Origin: Thermobacillus xylanilyticus
Lineage (GTDB): Bacteria > Bacillota > Bacilli > Paenibacillales > Paenibacillaceae
Assembly: GCF_907165215.1 (NCBI RefSeq)
Contig: NZ_CAJRAY010000097.1
Span: 33,507 to 97,506, forward strand
Length of the DNA stretch: 64,000 bases
Direction: 5' to 3'
The notes below the pieces were generated by a model that saw only the letters and a program-made list of their open reading frames with translations, ran no database searches and had not been told where the DNA came from. How positions within the stretch are numbered: the stretch's first letter is position 1; each line of letters starts with the position of its first letter. A program made the position numbers and the translations under genes. Shown here piece after piece: positions 43,825-52,313 of the stretch.

Positions 43825-44792
43825 GAGCGCTGCTCACCACCATGTTTATGATCAGCCAGCTGGTAAATATCCGGGTATTGACGGACGGGCCCTACGCACC
43901 GCAGTTTGTAGGCGCTGACTTCCATGCCGAATTTCACCGCATCCAAAAGGGAGAGCTGGTGGATGAGACCGGAGTAGAATCCGGCCCAGAACGCGTCTCC
44001 GGCTCCGGTTGCATCCACGACTTCCGTCGCAACGCTGTCCACGTGCAGCTTGTCCTTGCCGTTGGAGACCAGCGCTCCGTCCGCCCCCATGGTCAAGATG
44101 ACCAATCCGGCGCCAAGATCGAGAAATCTGGCGAGGTGGTTGTCGGGCGTGTCCGTACCGAACAACCGGTCCGCGTCATCCTTCGAAGGCTTGACCACAT
44201 CCACCTGGCCGATGATCGATTTCACGCAGGCGACGCCGTCTTCCCCTTTGTTCCAGATCGCGGGATGGTAATTGGGGTCGAATCCGATCAGCGCCCCCGC
44301 CGCCCGGGCTGCGGAAAGGATTTGCCCGATGGTGGAGCGGGCCGGTTCCCTGGAGATCGGCCAGCAGGAGAAGTGGACGATTTTGGTTTGCTTTACCGCA
44401 TGTTCCAGCTCCGGCGTAAAGTTCAGCTGGAAGTCGGCTCCCCGGTAAAAGATCGGCTGGGGCGTTGACCGGCTCTTGGTAATCACGACAATGCTGGTGG
44501 CGTCTTCCGTCACCTGAATGCAGTCCGTTGGAATGCCTTCCTGCTCCAGCTGCCGAGTCAGGAAGGCGCCGAAGCCGTCCTTGCCGACGGCCGAAGCAAC
44601 GCGCGAGCGAAGCCCCAGTTTGTTCGTATTCAAGGCCAGGTTCGCGGCCGAACCGCCGAAGAAACGGGAATACGTGTTGCTGTTCACGGCGTCGTCGTAG
44701 GCTTCCGAGATCATGTCGATCAACAGTTCGCCTACGGTCAAAATGTCACAGGGTTTCTCTTTTAGTGTGACAGGATGGTCAAGTCTGAACAC
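43821..44792 (-). CDS. PfkB-family sugar kinase, probably fructokinase
   Basis: A 323-residue ribokinase-fold kinase: N-terminal CDILTVGELLIDMI, substrate-loop FFGGSAANLALNTNKLG and the C-terminal anion-hole/catalytic motif DATGAGDAFWAGF. The GTG start at 44792 lies just after GGAGGG on the minus strand; a longer frame to 44876 runs into the Nif3-like gene. It overlaps gtfA by 4 nt. If GtfA acts on sucrose, the kinase would phosphorylate the released fructose. If GtfA prefers sucrose-6F-phosphate, this kinase might phosphorylate sucrose itself (inference). Confidence 0.88.
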   Translation of the reverse strand: MFRLDHPVTLKEKPCDILTVGELLIDMISEAYDDAVNSNTYSRFFGGSAANLALNTNKLGLRSRVASAVGKDGFGAFLTRQLEQEGIPTDCIQVTEDATSIVVITKSRSTPQPIFYRGADFQLNFTPELEHAVKQTKIVHFSCWPISREPARSTIGQILSAARAAGALIGFDPNYHPAIWNKGEDGVACVKSIIGQVDVVKPSKDDADRLFGTDTPDNHLARFLDLGAGLVILTMGADGALVSNGKDKLHVDSVATEVVDATGAGDAFWAGFYSGLIHQLSLLDAVKFGMEVSAYKLRCVGPVRQYPDIYQLADHKHGGEQRS

Positions 44793-44844
44793 CCGGTTCC
44801 CTCCACTCCTTGTTGATCTCAAGATGCACATGGGCTGCTGGCGC

Positions 44845-45654
44845 TCAAAGGTAGACAAACGGTTCACCCGCGTCAATGAAGGTCACGGGCAAACCGCCTA
44901 CAAGCGGTTTGAGCCAGCGGGCGATGTCCTTCATGCCCCATTCTTCCGAGCGTTCATGACCGATAATGATCATGGTCTTGTTCATGCCCAGCATCCGGGC
45001 GTCATTCACGTAGGCGGCAAGCGTCCATTCGGTAATTTCCCCGCATACGACACAGTCCAGATCGTGATCGCGCATGAATTCCATCGGCATGGTTTCTCGT
45101 CCGAGCCCCAGGCTTCCTCCGCCGACCAGGATACCGATCTTCCGGCACTTCGCGTCAGGTTCCCCAATGACGCGCACGATGTCCATATTCAGTTTTTCTT
45201 TGATAAATACAGCCAGGTCGGCAAGCGTTCGTTCTTCAATTTCATAGATGTGGTTGAACGTCCCTTGCGGTCTGTAGCAATCTTGCCAGCCCAGTTCCCG
45301 GTTGAGCCCTTCATAGATTCGGTCCGGCCGGGTGAAGTGCATATGGTCGTGGAACCGCCACACCGCGATGCCGAGGTCTTCGAGCAGTTTTTTCTTGGCT
45401 TGGTATACGGGATCGTTTCGCAGCCATTCCGTTTCATCCGGTCCGTTGAACCATGTGGGCTCATGGGTGATGATCATATTCGCGCCTATCTCGGTGGTTT
45501 TCCGGATCACGTCTACAGTCGCCATGAAGGTGGTGACAATGCCGGTCACTTCCATGTCCGGACGGCCGGAAACCAGAATGTCGCATGTCCGTTCCAGCGG
45601 AGCACCAAGCCCGCAGTCCGCCACGATTGCATCGATCACGTCTTGCACTTTCAT
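44845..45654 (-). CDS. Nif3-like dinuclear metal-centre protein
   Basis: A roughly 269-residue NIF3/DUF34-family protein. Metal-ligand-type motifs are visible: MIITHEPTWF (His-Glu), FHDHMHF and, near the C-terminus, IIIGHERSEEWGM (His...Glu). The family forms hexamers with two metal ions per subunit; its biochemical role is unsettled. ATG 45654 has AAAGG about 10 nt upstream; GTG 45663 is too close to it. It lies between the transporter permease and kinase genes in one operon, an unusual metabolic context for this widespread family. Confidence 0.85.
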   Translation of the reverse strand: MKVQDVIDAIVADCGLGAPLERTCDILVSGRPDMEVTGIVTTFMATVDVIRKTTEIGANMIITHEPTWFNGPDETEWLRNDPVYQAKKKLLEDLGIAVWRFHDHMHFTRPDRIYEGLNRELGWQDCYRPQGTFNHIYEIEERTLADLAVFIKEKLNMDIVRVIGEPDAKCRKIGILVGGGSLGLGRETMPMEFMRDHDLDCVVCGEITEWTLAAYVNDARMLGMNKTMIIIGHERSEEWGMKDIARWLKPLVGGLPVTFIDAGEPFVYL

Positions 45655-45678
45655 ACGCTTCACGCCTTTCGTTAGGGG

Positions 45679-46575
45679 TTAACCTTTCACGGCGCCGATG
45701 ACGACGCCTTTGATCAGGTACTTTTGCGTAAATGGAAAGATGACCATAATCGGCAGCAGCCCGACGACACCCATGGCCATTCGAATGGATGTGCTCGGCA
45801 AATCGACGGCACCGGTGCCGATCAGAGCGCTTCCTTCGCTGGAGCGCAGGAATTGAATGTTGTTCATCATCCGGATCAGCAGGTTCTGGATGCCGAAATA
45901 CTTCGGCTTGGAAATGAAATACAATGCGTTGATCCAGTCGTTCCAGTAGACCAGTGCCATGAACAGCCCGATTGTGGCCACTACCGGAACGGACAAGGGA
46001 AACATAATCCGGAAGAAGATCTTGAACTCGCCCGCACCGTCGATTTGCGCAGACTCGATCAGGTCATGGGGAATGCTCGATTGATAATAGTTGCGTACCA
46101 GAAGTACATGGAAAGCGGGCATCAGCAGGTTGGGCAGGATCAGCGCCCAGTATGTGTCCGTAACGCCGAACACGCGGGTCCACAACATGTAGGAAGGCAC
46201 GATGCCCCCGCTGAACAGCATGGTGAAGAAGACGACGAAAGCCAATACGTTCCGGTATTTGAAATCGCGCCGCGACATGGGATAAGCAAGCATCGTGGTG
46301 ATGATCAGACTGATCAGGGTGCCCGCCACCGTGACCAGAACGCTCACCCCATATGCGCGAAGGATGACCTTGTATTGGTTGATCATATAGATATAGGCGT
46401 CCAGGCTCAGCTTGTCAGGGACGAACCGATATCCGTTCAGAATCAGGCTTTTCTCATCCGTGAAGGAAGCCGTGATCATGAGCAGGATGGGCAGGAGCAT
46501 GCCGACGGAAATCAGGGTCATCGTGACAAATGCAAAGCGGCGAAAGATGATTTCTCCTCTGGATGCGATTTCCAT
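45679..46575 (-). CDS. Carbohydrate ABC transporter permease (MalG/LplC type)
   Basis: A 298-residue inner-membrane permease with six helices. It carries the EAA-type coupling loop near residue 190 (SIPHDLIESAQIDGAGEFKIFFRIMFPLS) and ends with TQKYLIKGVVIGAVKG, typical of LplC-like subunits. The ribosome site is an unusual long G-run (GGGGAGGGGGGG). It lies 19 bp after the other permease. Confidence 0.93.
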   Translation of the reverse strand: MEIASRGEIIFRRFAFVTMTLISVGMLLPILLMITASFTDEKSLILNGYRFVPDKLSLDAYIYMINQYKVILRAYGVSVLVTVAGTLISLIITTMLAYPMSRRDFKYRNVLAFVVFFTMLFSGGIVPSYMLWTRVFGVTDTYWALILPNLLMPAFHVLLVRNYYQSSIPHDLIESAQIDGAGEFKIFFRIMFPLSVPVVATIGLFMALVYWNDWINALYFISKPKYFGIQNLLIRMMNNIQFLRSSEGSALIGTGAVDLPSTSIRMAMGVVGLLPIMVIFPFTQKYLIKGVVIGAVKG

Positions 46576-46594
46576 TTCTTACCCCCCCTCCCCA

Positions 46595-47524
46595 TCAAAA
46601 CAAGGCGTTATCGGGATCCACTTTTTTGACCAGTTTGTTGACTGCAATGACCAGGACAAACCCGACAACAGATTGGTAAAATCCTGCGGCTGAAGACATG
46701 CCGATGTCGTGCATTTGCATCAGTGCCCGATAAACGTAGGTGTCAATCGTTTGCGTCGTGCTGTACAGTGCGCCCGAGTTGAGCGGCACCTGGTAAAACA
46801 GTCCGAAATCCGAATTGAAGATGCGTCCGATCGCCAGCAGCACCATCAGGATGACGGCCGGTTTGAGAAGCGGCAGGGTGACGCTCCGGATCTGGCGCAG
46901 TTTTCCCGCACCATCGATTTTGGCTGCTTCATAAATGCTTTTGTCGATACCGGCGATGAAGGCGAAATACACGATGGTGGTGTATCCGGCCGTTTTCCAC
47001 AAATAGGTGATCAGCAGGATAAGCGGCCAATATTTCGGTTCCGCATACCAGCTGATTTCTTCCAGGCCGAGCGGCCGCAGAATGGACAGGTTGACGAGAC
47101 CGCTGTCCGAATTTAGGAACGCGTAAACTAGGTACGACACGATGACCATGGACACCAGGTTGGGAAAAAGGATCGCCGATTGGAATGCCTTCGTCGACAA
47201 TCGGTTTTTCAGCTCATAGAGCAGAATGGCCATGATGATGGAAACGATGGTGCCGATCACAATGAAGGCCAGATTGTAAAGCAGCGTGTTTCGGGTCATG
47301 ATGAAGGCATCGTTGGTGCGGAACAAAAACTCGAAGTTTTTGAAACCGACCCAGTCGCTGCCCCACAGTCCCTTGGAATAATCGATATCCTTGAAGGCGA
47401 TAAAAATGCCGAACATGGGCAGGTAATTGTTGACAAGCAGATAGAGAAGACCCGGAATCGCCAGCGCAAAAAGCGAGAGGGTCGTTTTCTTGACGCTCCA
47501 TTTTGACGCTAACTTGCTGTACAT
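46595..47524 (-). CDS. Carbohydrate ABC transporter permease (MalF/LplB type)
   Basis: A 309-residue permease with six helices and the coupling loop DKSIYEAAKIDGAGKLRQIRSVTLPLL near residue 210. The N-terminal LFALAIPGLLYLLVNNYLPMFGIFIAFKD is typical of LplB-like subunits. The start follows AAGTAAGGGGGTACAGC on the minus strand. A stem-loop separates it from the binding-protein gene. No ATPase gene is present; MsmX-like shared ATPases serve this family. Confidence 0.93.
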   Translation of the reverse strand: MYSKLASKWSVKKTTLSLFALAIPGLLYLLVNNYLPMFGIFIAFKDIDYSKGLWGSDWVGFKNFEFLFRTNDAFIMTRNTLLYNLAFIVIGTIVSIIMAILLYELKNRLSTKAFQSAILFPNLVSMVIVSYLVYAFLNSDSGLVNLSILRPLGLEEISWYAEPKYWPLILLITYLWKTAGYTTIVYFAFIAGIDKSIYEAAKIDGAGKLRQIRSVTLPLLKPAVILMVLLAIGRIFNSDFGLFYQVPLNSGALYSTTQTIDTYVYRALMQMHDIGMSSAAGFYQSVVGFVLVIAVNKLVKKVDPDNALF

Positions 47525-47544
47525 GCTGTACCCCCTTACTTACG

Positions 47545-47576
47545 GAAAATGGAGTTTTTTTCAAAACTCCATTTTC
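47545..47576 (-). promoter_or_regulatory. Perfect 14-bp stem-loop between binding-protein and permease genes
   Basis: GAAAATGGAGTTTT (47545-47558) pairs with AAAACTCCATTTTC (47563-47576) across a 4-nt loop. It lies immediately after the binding-protein stop in transcription order, suggesting processing or attenuation that favours the binding protein. Confidence 0.75.
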
Positions 47577-47598
47577 TGTAATAATTGCTATCGCGTTA

Positions 47599-49128
47599 TC
47601 AATTTCCCTGCTGCTCCAGCCAACGATCGAGCTGATCTTGCTTGGCCTGGATCACACGGTCTGCGCCGGCGTCTTTCAAGGCTTGAAGGAATTTGGGGAG
47701 GACCGTTTCCGGGTCCTGGCTGCCCGAAACCAGGGCTGGCACGTACTGGTTCTTGACGTTGTTGATGGCGCTCATTTCCGCCTTGACATCATTCATGTCG
47801 AAGACAAAGCCAAAATACGGGGAACGCTTGGTTTCCTTGTTCTCCTTAAGCTTCAGTTCGACGTCGCTCCAGTCGGTTCCTACGAACTGATATTGCAGCG
47901 ATTCTGAACCGATCATGCCGGTGCTGAGCTGGGCAGTGTAGGCAACGTCGTTCGCCGTCTTGCCTTCCGGGAAGCTTACGGTGTGCTCATCCACCTTGAC
48001 GTAGTCTCGTCCTTCGATGCCGTAAAGCAGCGTGTTGATGACGAAGGGATCCGTATAGAAAGCGTTCAGGAACTTCATGGCCGCTTCCGGCACCTTGGTG
48101 GCCCCGTTCATCATCCATACCACGGAGTTGACGGAACTGGTTTCGAAATATTCCTCCGTGATCCGTTTTGTCTCGATGTTCTTGTTCATCTGGGCGCTCA
48201 GTGCCTTTCCGGCTTCCTTGCCCGCATATCCGCCCATGAACGAGAACCCGCTGCCGGATGCGATCAATTCGGACATGGGGATGGTGGTTGCTGCGGCGTC
48301 TTTCTGCAGATATCCCTTCTGGTTCCACTCGTACATCATGTTGACCGCATTCCGGAATTCTTCGGTCTCGTACAGATTTACAACTTTGCCGCTGTCTCCG
48401 AACACGACGCCCACGTACGAGAAATCGGTCAGCGTGTCGATTTCGTACACGTCGGCCAGCCAGCCGAGCAGGTAAGTATCGCTCGGATTGACGTTGATCG
48501 GTCCGAAAGGAACTACTTCAGGGGACTTCTGCTTCAGGGTTTCGAAGATGGCCGGCAGATCTTCCAGGCTGTTGATGTCGTCGGCCGTGAACCCGAGATC
48601 ATGCAGCCGGTCGGCGTCGTACACGAACGTAGTCGGCAGGGCAAAACCCTTGTTGACCGGGATGCCGTAAATCTTGCCGTTCATCGTGGTAGCCTTCAGG
48701 ATGTCCGCGCCGAAGTCCTTCTCCAGAATGGCGAGCAAATCCTGTCCGTAGGTTTCAATCAGGTCGTCCAGCGGATAGAGCTGATTGCGCGACACATAGC
48801 CGCTGAATCCGCCGTAAGTTATGAACAGATCCATCTGTTCGCCGCTCTGCAGCGCCAGATTGACGCGCTGTTCGTATTCAGCGGGACCGTAAAGTTTCAG
48901 TTCCACTTCCACATTGATTTTGTCTCGCAGGTGATCGTTAATCGCTTGTTCAATGTCGCTCAAATCTTCGGGGATATTGTTGAACGACAGATAGGCGAGT
49001 ACAACCTTTTCAGGCTTGCTGCTGCTGTTTCCGCTCTCGCTCGACTTGTTTCCGGAGCAAGCGGCAAGTACCGACAAGCTCAGGGCAATCGTAAGACACA
49101 AGCTCAAAATTTTTCGCGCTTTTCGCAT
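47599..49128 (-). CDS. Extracellular sugar-binding lipoprotein (family 1, LplA-like)
   Basis: A 509-residue lipoprotein: basic MRKARKIL, hydrophobic stretch, lipobox SVLAAC, Ser/Asn-rich linker, then a type 1 extracellular binding fold (KVVLAYLSFNNIPEDLSDIEQAINDHL, YGIPVNKGFALPTTFVYDADRL). ATG 49128 follows AGGGGGAATACC. It leads the minus-strand operon SBP-permease-permease-Nif3-kinase-phosphorylase. The downstream enzymes suggest sucrose or a related fructoside as ligand (inference). Confidence 0.92.
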   Translation of the reverse strand: MRKARKILSLCLTIALSLSVLAACSGNKSSESGNSSSKPEKVVLAYLSFNNIPEDLSDIEQAINDHLRDKINVEVELKLYGPAEYEQRVNLALQSGEQMDLFITYGGFSGYVSRNQLYPLDDLIETYGQDLLAILEKDFGADILKATTMNGKIYGIPVNKGFALPTTFVYDADRLHDLGFTADDINSLEDLPAIFETLKQKSPEVVPFGPINVNPSDTYLLGWLADVYEIDTLTDFSYVGVVFGDSGKVVNLYETEEFRNAVNMMYEWNQKGYLQKDAAATTIPMSELIASGSGFSFMGGYAGKEAGKALSAQMNKNIETKRITEEYFETSSVNSVVWMMNGATKVPEAAMKFLNAFYTDPFVINTLLYGIEGRDYVKVDEHTVSFPEGKTANDVAYTAQLSTGMIGSESLQYQFVGTDWSDVELKLKENKETKRSPYFGFVFDMNDVKAEMSAINNVKNQYVPALVSGSQDPETVLPKFLQALKDAGADRVIQAKQDQLDRWLEQQGN

Positions 49129-49162
49129 GGTATTCCCCCTGTTCGCATGATTTTGCACCCTT

Positions 49163-49191
49163 ATAGTAAACGCTTAACATATATATGTCAA
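49163..49191 (-). promoter_or_regulatory. Sigma-A promoter of the sucrose-type operon
   Basis: On the minus strand: TTGACA (49191-49186), a 17-bp spacer and TACTAT (49168-49163), 34 bp before the start codon. The spacer contains AAGCGTTTAC, matching most of a CcpA cre site (TGWAARCGYTWNCW, 12 of 14 by eye). Confidence 0.8.
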
Positions 49192-49198
49192 GCGGTTG
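49170..49198 (-). promoter_or_regulatory. Palindromic operator overlapping the -35 region, candidate LacI-family site
   Basis: The arms CGCTT and AAGCG flank the self-complementary ACATATATATGT. The site covers the -35 and spacer of the promoter, so a bound repressor would block RNA polymerase. The adjacent LacI-family gene (49254-50231) is the natural candidate regulator (inference). Confidence 0.55.
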
Positions 49199-49253
49199 AT
49201 ATAAAAACAATAATCATATGTTCATAAATAAAAGAGAAAAAAGTAAAATTTTG

Positions 49254-50231
49254 TCATGTGGTTTCCTTCTCCAACAATTTGACGGGCAGAATGTTTTCCC
49301 TCTGCACTTCTTTGCCATTGATCTGATCGATCAACAGTTTGACGGATGTCTTGGCGATTTCTTTGATCGGCTGTTGAATGGTGGACAGTTCGGGCGTAAT
49401 GAATTCGCCGAGCTTGATGCCGTCGAATCCGATCACCTTCACATCGTCCGGCACCTTCTTGCCGAGCCGCCGGCATTCTTTCAACACCTGTGCGGCGATG
49501 ACATCGCTGCTGGCGAAGACGCCGTCGACATCCGGGTGATCGCGGAACAGATCGGCGACAATTTGTTCATATTCATGGTATTTGAATCCGTTCAGGTCGG
49601 TTTCGACGACGACGTGCGGGATGCCGGCTTTCTTTATGGTGTCCATAAATCCGTCGTATCGGGTTTTGGCCAGCAGGTGCAGCTTCAGATTGCCGCTGAT
49701 GTGGGCGATTTTCCGGCAGCCCTTGCGGATCAGCAGCTTGGTGGCCAGTACGCCGCCTTTGTAGTGATCGGCCGAGACATACGGAATCGAATCCGACAGC
49801 TGGCGGTCCAGCGTGACGAGCGGCAGGTTGATCGAGGTGAATTCCTCGGTGTCGAGGGTATGGCTGCCCATGATGATGCCGTCCACCTGGCTCGCCTTCA
49901 GCATGCTGATATAGTCAAGCTCTTTCTTGTTGTCGAGCTGGGAGTTGCACAGCAAGATCTTGTAACGGTTCTTGTAGGCTTGCTCCTCCACGTGTTTTGC
50001 AAATTCGCCAAAGAACGGATGGGAGATATCCGGAATGATAAGTCCGATGATATTGCTTTTCTTGCGGAACAACGACCGCGCAAGTTCATTCGGCTGATAG
50101 TTCAGCTCTTTCATCGCCTCGTGGACCCGCCGCTTCAAGTCTTCGCTCAGATACCCCCGGTTGTTGAGCACCCGGGATACCGTTGTCACCGAAACGCCGA
50201 CTTTCTCCGCAACATCTTTGATTGTAGCCAT
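49254..50231 (-). CDS. LacI-family transcriptional regulator
   Basis: A 325-residue repressor. The N-terminal helix-turn-helix reads MATIKDVAEKVGVSVTTVSRVLN, followed by the hinge helix YQPNELARSLFRKK and a periplasmic-binding-like sensor domain (IGLIIPDISHPFFGEFAKHVEEQAY, VDGVFASSDVIAAQVLKE, VIGFDGIKLGEFI). The start follows GGAGGAAACGGT on the minus strand. It probably represses the adjacent sucrose-type operon and perhaps the relic operon upstream. The effector is unknown. Confidence 0.92.
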   Translation of the reverse strand: MATIKDVAEKVGVSVTTVSRVLNNRGYLSEDLKRRVHEAMKELNYQPNELARSLFRKKSNIIGLIIPDISHPFFGEFAKHVEEQAYKNRYKILLCNSQLDNKKELDYISMLKASQVDGIIMGSHTLDTEEFTSINLPLVTLDRQLSDSIPYVSADHYKGGVLATKLLIRKGCRKIAHISGNLKLHLLAKTRYDGFMDTIKKAGIPHVVVETDLNGFKYHEYEQIVADLFRDHPDVDGVFASSDVIAAQVLKECRRLGKKVPDDVKVIGFDGIKLGEFITPELSTIQQPIKEIAKTSVKLLIDQINGKEVQRENILPVKLLEKETT

Positions 50232-50272
50232 ACCGTTTCCTCCGGAACCATGTAATACATGCAACTCTAGTT

Positions 50273-50281
50273 ATTATACCA
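50273..50281 (-). promoter_or_regulatory. Extended -10 promoter for the LacI-family gene
   Basis: On the minus strand TGG-TATAAT (50281-50273), 41 bp before the start codon; the -35 is poor. It would let the regulator be made separately from the upstream esterase. Confidence 0.5.
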
Positions 50282-50316
50282 TCTTTTTTGACTGGACGTC
50301 CGGAAGTGGCGCTGGT

Positions 50317-51249
50317 TCAACGCCGTCGCAGCGCCCTTGCCAGGGCTTGGATGTACTCGTTTCTCGCCCGTATGCTGACTTCGGCCTCGGGGACCGCGAC
50401 CTCAAAGGCATGGTATCCGCCGGGATAAAGATGAAACTCGACATCCACGCCGGCTTGTGCCAGACGCGCGACATACTCGATGGTTTCATCGCGGAACGGA
50501 TCCAGCTGGCCGACACAGGTGTAGGTTGGCGGAAGTCCGGATAAGTCCGTTGCCCGGATCGGGGCGGCATAGGGCGAGACATCTTCCGTCTGTCCGTTCA
50601 GGTACATTTCCCACGCCGCGACGTTGTTGTACTCGTTCCATACCGCGGGATGCATGAGCTCGCGGCTGGACGGCGTAATGTTGCGGTCGTCGATCATCGG
50701 ATAAAGCGGCATCTGGAAGCAGATGGACGGACCGCCCCTGTCACGCGCCAGCAGGGCAAGGGCCGCCGTGAGACCTCCGCCAGCGCTTGCCCCCGCGACG
50801 GCCACCCGGGTCGGGTCGATTCCGAGCGATGCCGCCGACCGATTGATCCAGACCAGCGCCGCATAACAGTCTTCCAGTCCGGCGGGAAAGGGGTGCTCGG
50901 GCGCCAGACGGTAATCCGGTGAAAAAACGACGCATCCCGCCGCCTCGGCAAAGGCCAGGCACAGATTGTCGTCATATCCGGGGTGTCCCATCACAAATCC
51001 GCCGCCGTGAATCCAGAGCAAGGCCGGCGCGGCTTTGCTGTCCCGGTCTGTCGGCTCGTAAACGCGGAGCAGCATGTCACGGCCGTCCGCTCCGGGGATC
51101 ATCCGATCTTGAATCGTGACCCGATCCGACGGGTTGCGCGGAGGCTGCGGAATCTGTCTTGCGCTCTCCAAATCCCCGGGCAGCACAAACGGAGTCATAT
51201 GCTGCAAGGCGCTTCGCAGTTCGGGATGAACCCGGCGAATGAAATTCAT
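50317..51249 (-). CDS. Alpha/beta hydrolase, HSL-type carboxylesterase
   Basis: A 310-residue esterase of the hormone-sensitive-lipase group. It has the oxyanion motif LLWIHGGGFVMG near residue 77, nucleophile elbow GASAGGG (Ser near residue 155), and Asp and His in GQLDPFRDE and PGGYHAFE. No signal peptide, so it is cytoplasmic. It begins 1 bp after the stop of the SBP-permease relic and precedes the lacI gene. It may remove acyl groups from an imported sugar, which is speculative. Confidence 0.9.
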   Translation of the reverse strand: MNFIRRVHPELRSALQHMTPFVLPGDLESARQIPQPPRNPSDRVTIQDRMIPGADGRDMLLRVYEPTDRDSKAAPALLWIHGGGFVMGHPGYDDNLCLAFAEAAGCVVFSPDYRLAPEHPFPAGLEDCYAALVWINRSAASLGIDPTRVAVAGASAGGGLTAALALLARDRGGPSICFQMPLYPMIDDRNITPSSRELMHPAVWNEYNNVAAWEMYLNGQTEDVSPYAAPIRATDLSGLPPTYTCVGQLDPFRDETIEYVARLAQAGVDVEFHLYPGGYHAFEVAVPEAEVSIRARNEYIQALARALRRR

Positions 51250-51250
51250 T

Positions 51251-51609
51251 TTACTTCAGAGCCCCTTCCGAAATTCCTTTGATGACGTAATCCTGCAGGA
51301 CAAGATAGAGAATCAGAACCGGAATGATCGTCATGACCAGCCCGGCCATCAAAGGGCCGCAATCGATAGAGTAGGAAGAGAAGAACGCGCACGTGGACAG
51401 CGGCAAAGTCTGGTTTGCCGGCGACAGCAGGACGATGATCAGCAGCAGATAGTCGTTCCAGATCCAAAACACATCGAGCACGGCCAGCGTGACGACGACC
51501 GGCTTGAGCAGGGGGAAGTCGATCTGGAAGAACGTCCTGAGTGCCCAAACAGGCCGGCCAGCAAAATCGTGCACAGGGCCAGGAAAGTAATGGATCTGAT
51601 CGACTTCAA
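51251..51609 (-). pseudogene. Relic of a second sugar transporter: binding-protein signal peptide joined to permease C-terminus
   Basis: On the minus strand, TTG 51609 (after AGCAGGGGGATGATC) begins a lipoprotein-like signal (MKSIRSITFLALCTILLAG). At about 51544 the homology switches, out of frame, to the last ~95 residues of a MalG-type permease: LRTFFQIDFPLLKPVVVTLAVLDVFWIWNDY ... YVIKGISEGALK, ending at 51251. A large deletion has apparently removed the rest of a binding protein, one permease and the front of the second permease. A good promoter still stands upstream. Confidence 0.75.
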
Positions 51610-51659
51610 AAGATCATCCCCCTGCTTGATTTAGTGAATGCGCATTCATTCACACTCAT

Positions 51660-51688
51660 ATGATAACCGGTTGGCACACGAATGTCAA
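51660..51688 (-). promoter_or_regulatory. Sigma-A promoter of the relic operon (relic, esterase, perhaps lacI)
   Basis: On the minus strand: TTGACA (51688-51683), a 17-bp spacer and TATCAT (51665-51660). The palindrome AACCGGTT (51665-51672) and the near-palindrome TCAACCAGTTGA (51685-51696) overlap the -10 edge and the -35, as expected for repressor operators. Confidence 0.75.
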
Positions 51689-51876
51689 CCAGTTGACATA
51701 CAAATTTTTTGGCGTGATTTGTCGGTTTATGAAATGGATGGCGGGGAAGAACGGGGAACGAAGGAAAATAAAGGAACGCGGAAATCCGCATTGGCGCGGC
51801 CTTCCGGGCGCTTTCGTCTGCCGGATGCGCCTGATCGGCAGTGGACACGGGGAATCGGGAGTGCGACAATAAAAAT

Positions 51877-52306
51877 GTGGATGGAAATCATACACTGAAC
51901 TGTTAGATTAGCGACGACAAGTCGAGAATTGACGTTCAGACGGTAATGGATTTACTGGCCGGCAGTTATTGGGCAAATCGGCGTTCTCCCGAGAGAATTC
52001 GAAAACTCGATATGCTATGGCGTCTGCGACCGGGACAGCATGATCGGTTTCGCAAGAGTGGTGACGGACGGGCCGACGATGTATTATGTGTGCGATGTTT
52101 TTGTGCTGGAAGCGTATCGGGGACAAGGGATCGGAAAGAAGCTGATCGAGACCATCACCAACGCTCCGGAGTTTGAATGAATGACTGGGGTTTTGGGGAC
52201 AAGGGATGCGCACGGATTATACGAGCGATTCGGATTTGAAAGGGACGGCGAACAGCTAATGAAAAGGGTACCGCAAGCCCGGAAGACGCAAGCGGAAAGG
52301 CCGTGA
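51877..52306 (+). pseudogene. GNAT acetyltransferase gene with two stops and a frameshift
   Basis: The pieces read in order: GTG 51877 start with TLNC, TAG at 51904, ISDDKSRIDVQTVMDLLAGSYWANRRSPERIRK, frame change near 52003, NSICYGVCDRDSMIGFARVVTDGPTMYYV, then the acetyl-CoA loop YRGQGIGKKLIETI, TGA at 52178 where the family usually has a Trp-like position, and GVLGTRDAHGLYERFGFERDG to TGA 52304. Together they make one GNAT protein. Three separate lesions mean it is truly decayed rather than a sequencing slip. Confidence 0.85.
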
Positions 52307-52313
52307 TTAAAGC

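Noticed and set aside
52178..52180. Programmed TGA recoding (selenocysteine or Trp) in the GNAT gene
   Set aside because: The same gene also has a TAG and a frameshift and no SECIS-like structure was evident, so simple decay explains it.
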